A DNA stretch of 7,172 nt from a bacterium (GTDB lineage: Bacteria > Spirochaetota > UBA4802 > UBA5550): positions 1 to 7,172 of the forward strand of contig JAAENB010000304.1 of assembly GCA_024224995.1 (NCBI GenBank), written 5' to 3'. Position numbers and translations under genes: made by a program. Below the pieces are notes generated by a model. It was not told where the DNA came from, ran no database searches, and saw only the letters and a list, made by a program, of their open reading frames with translations. Below are positions 4,714 to 7,172 of this stretch, one piece after another. Position 1 is the first letter of the stretch; each line of letters begins with the position of its first letter.

Positions 4714-5952
4714 ATGACTGTAGCTGATAATATTGACAAGACTGATCATAAAGATGCATGTCCGGAAATAGTTTCAATGGGGATTTCGGCAACATCTGAA
4801 GAGCTTTTGATTTCTCGCAGTAGAGCAATGGCATTGCTCTATAAGACAATGAAAACTGCCTATCTGGAAAATGATGTTAAAAAAAGTAATTTTGGTAAAA
4901 AAAAATATAAAGATTGTGTTGGTGCTCAACAAATTGTAGACATTTATCTTAAAGCTATAAAAAATGATAAGTATTTAAAAGAAACGAGTATTCAGTATGG
5001 AAATGACTATAAGCGCTGGAGGTTGTGGGATATAAAACTCAGTAATGACTGGAAAAAAGATCTAATAGAAGAAAAAAAAATATTAGAGACAGAAGATGTG
5101 AACCTGTATTTTTGCAGTCAAGGGAGTGATACTAATGACCTAAATAAAGTTGTATATCATCTGAATTTCGGAATCCCGCTAAGTGACCTGCACAATAACA
5201 ATTTCTTTTATCATCTGTCAGAGGGAAATGGTTACACGAATGAATCACAAAATGAATGGAAGAAAGCACGAGAAAGGGCCACTAAATGTACCGCCTGTGT
5301 TAAGAAAAATTATAAGCCGTATATAGCCCCACCGAGCGAATTTTACACCTATCTAAAAGGTGCAATCACCTATTTGTATTACGGATACTATCACAATTTG
5401 GATTTTGTGAAAAGAAAAAAGTTTAACGACAAGGATAGTCATATGAATTTGATTAAAGCCAAGATTTGGGAGATAACGAAATTACTGGCGAACAGGGGTT
5501 CTGGATTTCCAAATGATGCGGTTAAGGATTATGAAAATGCAGCTCTTGAATTTTGTTCAAAAGAATGTGTCAAGGATGATGCAGAAAATGCAACAAAGAA
5601 ATACACGCAGTTGCGCACTCTATGGGAATGCAGACTTTTCTACGAACAACATAAAAAGAAATGTGGAAATAAAAAAGCGCCCTATCCCTTTGACTCTATT
5701 GGTACCGGAAAACCGCTACCGGTATACTGGGATGAGATTGAAGCGGGTTCATTTGGAAGTGTTGAATGGAAAAAAAGAAAAGCACTCATTATAGTGGTAG
5801 AGAACCGCGACTCTGTTCGTGAACCTCATGAATCTGCTAAAAAAATAAGAGATGCGTTCCAGCCAACTACTGATCCCGATGCTGCTGAAACGAATGTTAA
5901 AAATGGGATGGTTAACTTGCTGAAATTACAGCTTGGAGCTACGGATAAATAA
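4714..5952 (+). CDS. Lys- and Cys-rich protein of unknown function
   Basis: A 412-residue protein beginning MTVADNIDK. I chose the ATG at 4714 because AAGGAGA lies eight bases upstream, overlapping the stop of the preceding gene; the open frame extends back to 4666 without a comparable site. There is no signal peptide or membrane span. The sequence is rich in Lys, Asn, Asp and aromatics, and has about ten cysteines, including CTAC at ~192-195, FCSKEC at ~283 and KKCGNKK at ~330. A conspicuous Tyr-rich stretch (FYTYLKGAITYLYYGYYHN) lies at ~228-246. The DNA is clearly more A-rich than the XRE and zinc-motif genes, which suggests different ancestry. I do not recognise a family. Co-transcription with an exported small protein suggests they act together, but in what is unknown. 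Confidence 0.85.
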   Translation: MTVADNIDKTDHKDACPEIVSMGISATSEELLISRSRAMALLYKTMKTAYLENDVKKSNFGKKKYKDCVGAQQIVDIYLKAIKNDKYLKETSIQYGNDYKRWRLWDIKLSNDWKKDLIEEKKILETEDVNLYFCSQGSDTNDLNKVVYHLNFGIPLSDLHNNNFFYHLSEGNGYTNESQNEWKKARERATKCTACVKKNYKPYIAPPSEFYTYLKGAITYLYYGYYHNLDFVKRKKFNDKDSHMNLIKAKIWEITKLLANRGSGFPNDAVKDYENAALEFCSKECVKDDAENATKKYTQLRTLWECRLFYEQHKKKCGNKKAPYPFDSIGTGKPLPVYWDEIEAGSFGSVEWKKRKALIIVVENRDSVREPHESAKKIRDAFQPTTDPDAAETNVKNGMVNLLKLQLGATDK

Positions 5953-5995
5953 GACAGGTTAAACCCGGGGGTGGCTGTCATTTGTGTAATTTATA

Positions 5996-6047
5996 GTTGC
6001 GCTTTTGGCAGTTGCTTCGGGGAAGCGCAACAATTTCCATTTTTTTT
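5996..6047 (+). terminator. Possible terminator after the two-gene operon
   Basis: GTTGCGCTT (5996-6004) pairs perfectly with AAGCGCAAC (6023-6031), and a competing inner stem, GCTTC (6014-6018) with GAAGC (6022-6026), is also possible. A T8 run at 6040-6047 follows, but eight bases away from the stem, which weakens the call. It lies between the convergent ends of the operon (5952) and the ankyrin pseudogene (6078). Confidence 0.4.
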
Positions 6048-6077
6048 ACTTTCCAAAAAGCATACTACTGTTTCTCC

Positions 6078-6484
6078 CTATCTCGCGGAAGGAATGCCGG
6101 AGCTATTTTCAATATTTACCCGGGCTCCGTTCTCAATTAAAAACACGCTTATTTCATAATGCTTAAACGATATTGATAAACGCGAAGGCGTTCCCCAAAA
6201 TTGATCTTCCGCGTCAATATGGGCTCCCTTCTTTAACAGGAACTTAATCTTTTGAATACTCTTACAGCCTACTGCCGCAAGCAGCGGAGTCTCCCCCCTG
6301 TTTATTTTTCGCGTTAACCAGAGCCCCATTCGTGAGAAGCAGCTCAAGGTATTCAACCGATCGATAGCGAGCAGCCTCAAGCAATGGCTCTAAACAGGGG
6401 ACCATTCTTTGAATTCACTTTTGTATGGTGAACACAGGCCGATACCGCGTAGAGCATGCATAGTATCAATAGTTTCTTTTTCAT
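6078..6484 (-). pseudogene. Ankyrin-repeat lipoprotein gene broken by two frameshifts
   Basis: On the minus strand an ATG at 6484 opens a lipoprotein signal peptide, MKKKLLILCMLYAVSAC (lipobox VSAC, Cys17), but the frame stops at 6377 after 35 codons. The next frame continues with PLLEAARYRSVEYLELLLTN and GALVNAKN, one ankyrin repeat. A third frame takes over at a run of six Gs (complement of 6293-6298) with ETPLLAAVGCKSIQKIKFLL, KKGAHIDAEDQ and a further repeat ending at 6078. Both breaks behave as single-base insertions, the first near 6380-6403 (a C4 run at 6397-6400 is a candidate) and the second in the G6 run. Restored, the product would be a lipoprotein of about 135 residues with two to three ankyrin repeats, a protein-binding fold. 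Sequencing error in homopolymers is an alternative to real decay. Confidence 0.85.
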
Positions 6485-6494
6485 TGTGTTCTCT

Positions 6495-6518
6495 ATTTAT
6501 AAAATTTTAATTATAAAT
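6495..6518. promoter_or_regulatory. AT-rich inverted repeat upstream of the ankyrin gene
   Basis: ATTTATAA (6495-6502) and TTATAAAT (6511-6518) are perfect inverted copies separated by eight bases, starting 11 bases upstream of the ankyrin start. On the minus strand it contains TATAAT-like sequence and may be the -10 region or an operator. The rest of 6519-6628 shows no gene. Confidence 0.4.
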
Positions 6519-6628
6519 GTATTCTCCTCCCAATATCTCATAGAGGAATAATAAACCGCGAAGCTGAAAACGGCAAGCTTTTAATTCCCCTTACAAGCGT
6601 GCGCACCTCTCCCCCCATGCATCAGGAG

Positions 6629-6657
6629 AAAAAAAAATTCAGTCTGATAATGAGACT
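6629..6657 (-). terminator. Weak intrinsic terminator at the end of the split gene
   Basis: On the minus strand AGTCT and AGACT (6653-6657 and 6641-6645) form a 5-bp stem overlapping the stop codon, and nine Ts follow (complement of 6629-6637). The stem is short but the U-tract is long, and the position right after a gene supports the call. Confidence 0.4.
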
Positions 6658-6886
6658 AAATGAGTCCGCATCCCAATAAATCGACTGTTTTGTCCGGCAG
6701 CCCCCAAAAAATCTGCCACGATATCACCCCATGCATCTCCGACGAGCTCAAAACATAATGGCAAAACCGATAACCATCGGTCTTAGCGGGATCTTCCAGG
6801 GACGGGTCCAGGATAATATCCAGGAACTCTTCCACAGCAAAAGCCACAATAGCGGAAACCGACATTTTCATAAATTTCCGAAGATC
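6656..6886 (-). CDS. 3' exon of an unknown gene interrupted by a group II intron (partial)
   Basis: About 76 codons remain after the predicted intron end, reading LRKFMKMSVSAIVAFAVEEF, then LDIILDPSLEDPAKTDGYRF, then CHYVLSSSEMHGVISWQIFW, then GLPDK and a short tail to the stop at 6656. The open frame extends back to 6949, but that part is intron domains V and VI, so the GTG there is an artefact. No ribosome site precedes the internal ATGs, which fits an internal exon rather than a complete gene. The opening RKFMKMSVSAIVAFAVEEFLD resembles a helical segment of small DNA-binding proteins, and DGYRF...HG...WQIFWGLP looks like a conserved C-terminal motif. I have a faint memory of similar small proteins in spirochaetes but cannot name a family. 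The 5' exon is outside the window. Confidence 0.65.
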   Translation of the reverse strand, partial: DLRKFMKMSVSAIVAFAVEEFLDIILDPSLEDPAKTDGYRFCHYVLSSSEMHGVISWQIFWGLPDKTVDLLGCGLI

Positions 6887-6889
6887 GCC

Positions 6890-6926
6890 GAGTAGGGCCG
6901 AGGCTTTGCAGCCCCTTTCCCCTCTC
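6890..6926 (-). ncRNA. Group II intron domain VI with branch-point A
   Basis: On the minus strand GAG (6926-6924) pairs with CUC (6892-6890) and AGGG (6923-6920) pairs with CCCU (6897-6894), leaving A6893 unpaired between the two helices. That bulged A is where the lariat branch-point adenosine is expected. A distal GGCU/AGCC stem closes the domain. This geometry is what places the 3' splice site a few bases on. Confidence 0.8.
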
Positions 6927-6927
6927 A

Positions 6928-6961
6928 GAACCGTACGTGAGACTTTCACCTCATACGGCTC
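6928..6961 (-). ncRNA. Group II intron domain V (catalytic hairpin)
   Basis: The 34-nt minus-strand sequence starts GAGCCGTATGAGGTGAAA and ends CACGTACGGTTC. The outer stem GAGCCGTA/TACGGTTC, the AGC catalytic triad at positions 2-4, the two-base CG bulge, the inner stem and the GAAA tetraloop are all present, as expected for an active domain V that binds the catalytic metal ions. Confidence 0.93.
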
Positions 6962-6964
6962 AAG

Positions 6965-7172
6965 CTATCTGAAACCGGGTGTCAGCCCGGCGGCAAGTAT
7001 TCTCTTTTTCAACAGCATGATGTACTTTCTTTCAGCGTAGTATTCTCTGTCCTCACTTAGGTAAGGATTTTTGTTGAGCTTTATCATCCGGTGCCTTACT
7101 ATTTTAGTATCACTTGGGAGAATAAGCTCGTTACTACCGCTATGGAAGACCCAATTTCTACTCCCTATACTC
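6965..7172 (-). CDS. ltrA: Group II intron-encoded reverse transcriptase/maturase, C-terminal end (partial)
   Basis: The last 68 codons are visible, ending at TAG (6967-6965) just before domain V. The residues include GSRNWVFHSGSNELILPSDT, IVRHRMIKLNKNPYLSEDRE and YYAERKYIMLLKKRILAAGL. The NPYLSEDREYYAERK block matches the C-terminal stretch of group II intron proteins that carry an HNH-type endonuclease region (typically NPFxPEWxxYFExR), which suggests the protein had reverse-transcriptase, maturase and DNA-endonuclease parts. No stop or frameshift is seen in the visible part. The reverse-transcriptase catalytic motif is outside the window, so activity cannot be judged. The gene name follows the LtrA convention for the family. 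Confidence 0.85.
   Translation of the reverse strand, partial: SIGSRNWVFHSGSNELILPSDTKIVRHRMIKLNKNPYLSEDREYYAERKYIMLLKKRILAAGLTPGFR

Larger units (their letters stand above)
6887..7172 (-). mobile_element. Group II intron, 3' part (runs off the right edge)
   Basis: Read on the minus strand, the window edge enters the C-terminal end of an intron-encoded protein (stop at 6965), followed at once by a canonical domain V (6928-6961) and domain VI (6890-6926). Group II introns are self-splicing ribozymes that also act as retroelements with the help of the encoded reverse transcriptase/maturase. The 3' boundary is placed at 6887, six bases after the bulged A at 6893. A boundary at 6884, where the sequence ends in GAT, is an alternative because most introns end in A-pyrimidine. 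The 5' part and the reverse-transcriptase domains lie beyond 7172. Confidence 0.93.

Noticed and set aside
6078..6380. Intact 100-codon ankyrin gene
   Set aside because: The start codon used would be out of frame with the upstream ankyrin and signal-peptide sequence; the real gene starts at 6484 and is frameshifted twice.
6887..6949. Upstream extension of the 6656-6886 reading frame to a GTG start
   Set aside because: This part is group II intron domain V and VI sequence; the GTG lies within domain V.

Overview
The window looks like an accessory, repeat-rich stretch of a Gram-negative bacterial chromosome. Two ORFs begin with lipoprotein signal peptides, one of them broken. Intergenic DNA is unusually abundant and full of palindromes. 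There is also a CRISPR array and a group II intron. I cannot fix the lineage: the CRISPR repeat, the palindrome families and the small proteins would fit a Desulfobacterota or spirochaete genome, but that is only an impression. No tRNA or rRNA gene was seen.

Layout. 1-767: non-coding, with several hairpins and two terminator-like structures. 768-1395: a ten-repeat, nine-spacer CRISPR array. The reverse complement of its repeat ends in ATTGAAAC/T, so it is read on the minus strand, with its leader at 1396-1500 and a strong hairpin just beyond (1501-1542). No cas gene lies in the window. 1543-1881: C-rich non-coding DNA with hairpins and two adjacent heptamer tandem repeats. 1882-2124 (minus) and 2300-2659 (plus): a divergent pair, a small CxxC-x5-CxxC protein and an XRE-family regulator. 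2660-3051: intergenic DNA with palindromes. 3052-4011: a repeat-bearing lipoprotein with an adhesin-like head. 4028-4317: a hairpin, then a second, internally deleted copy of the 1777-2728 module, keeping its palindrome and the last ~35 codons of the XRE gene.

4461-5952: a two-gene operon of unknown function, an exported 79-residue protein followed by a 412-residue Lys- and Cys-rich protein. 6078-6484 (minus): an ankyrin-repeat lipoprotein gene broken by two frameshifts. 6656-6886 (minus): the 3' exon of an unknown gene, interrupted by a group II intron whose 3' part fills 6887-7172 (end of the intron-encoded protein, domain V, domain VI with a bulged branch-point A).

Taken together, this is a mosaic of mobile and defence-linked DNA and cell-surface genes with visible decay: a disrupted gene, a frameshifted gene and a deleted duplicate. 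The best leads are the duplicated regulator module, the intron-split gene, the unknown two-gene operon and the CRISPR array with a switch in repeat variant. I see no complete, clearly novel system.
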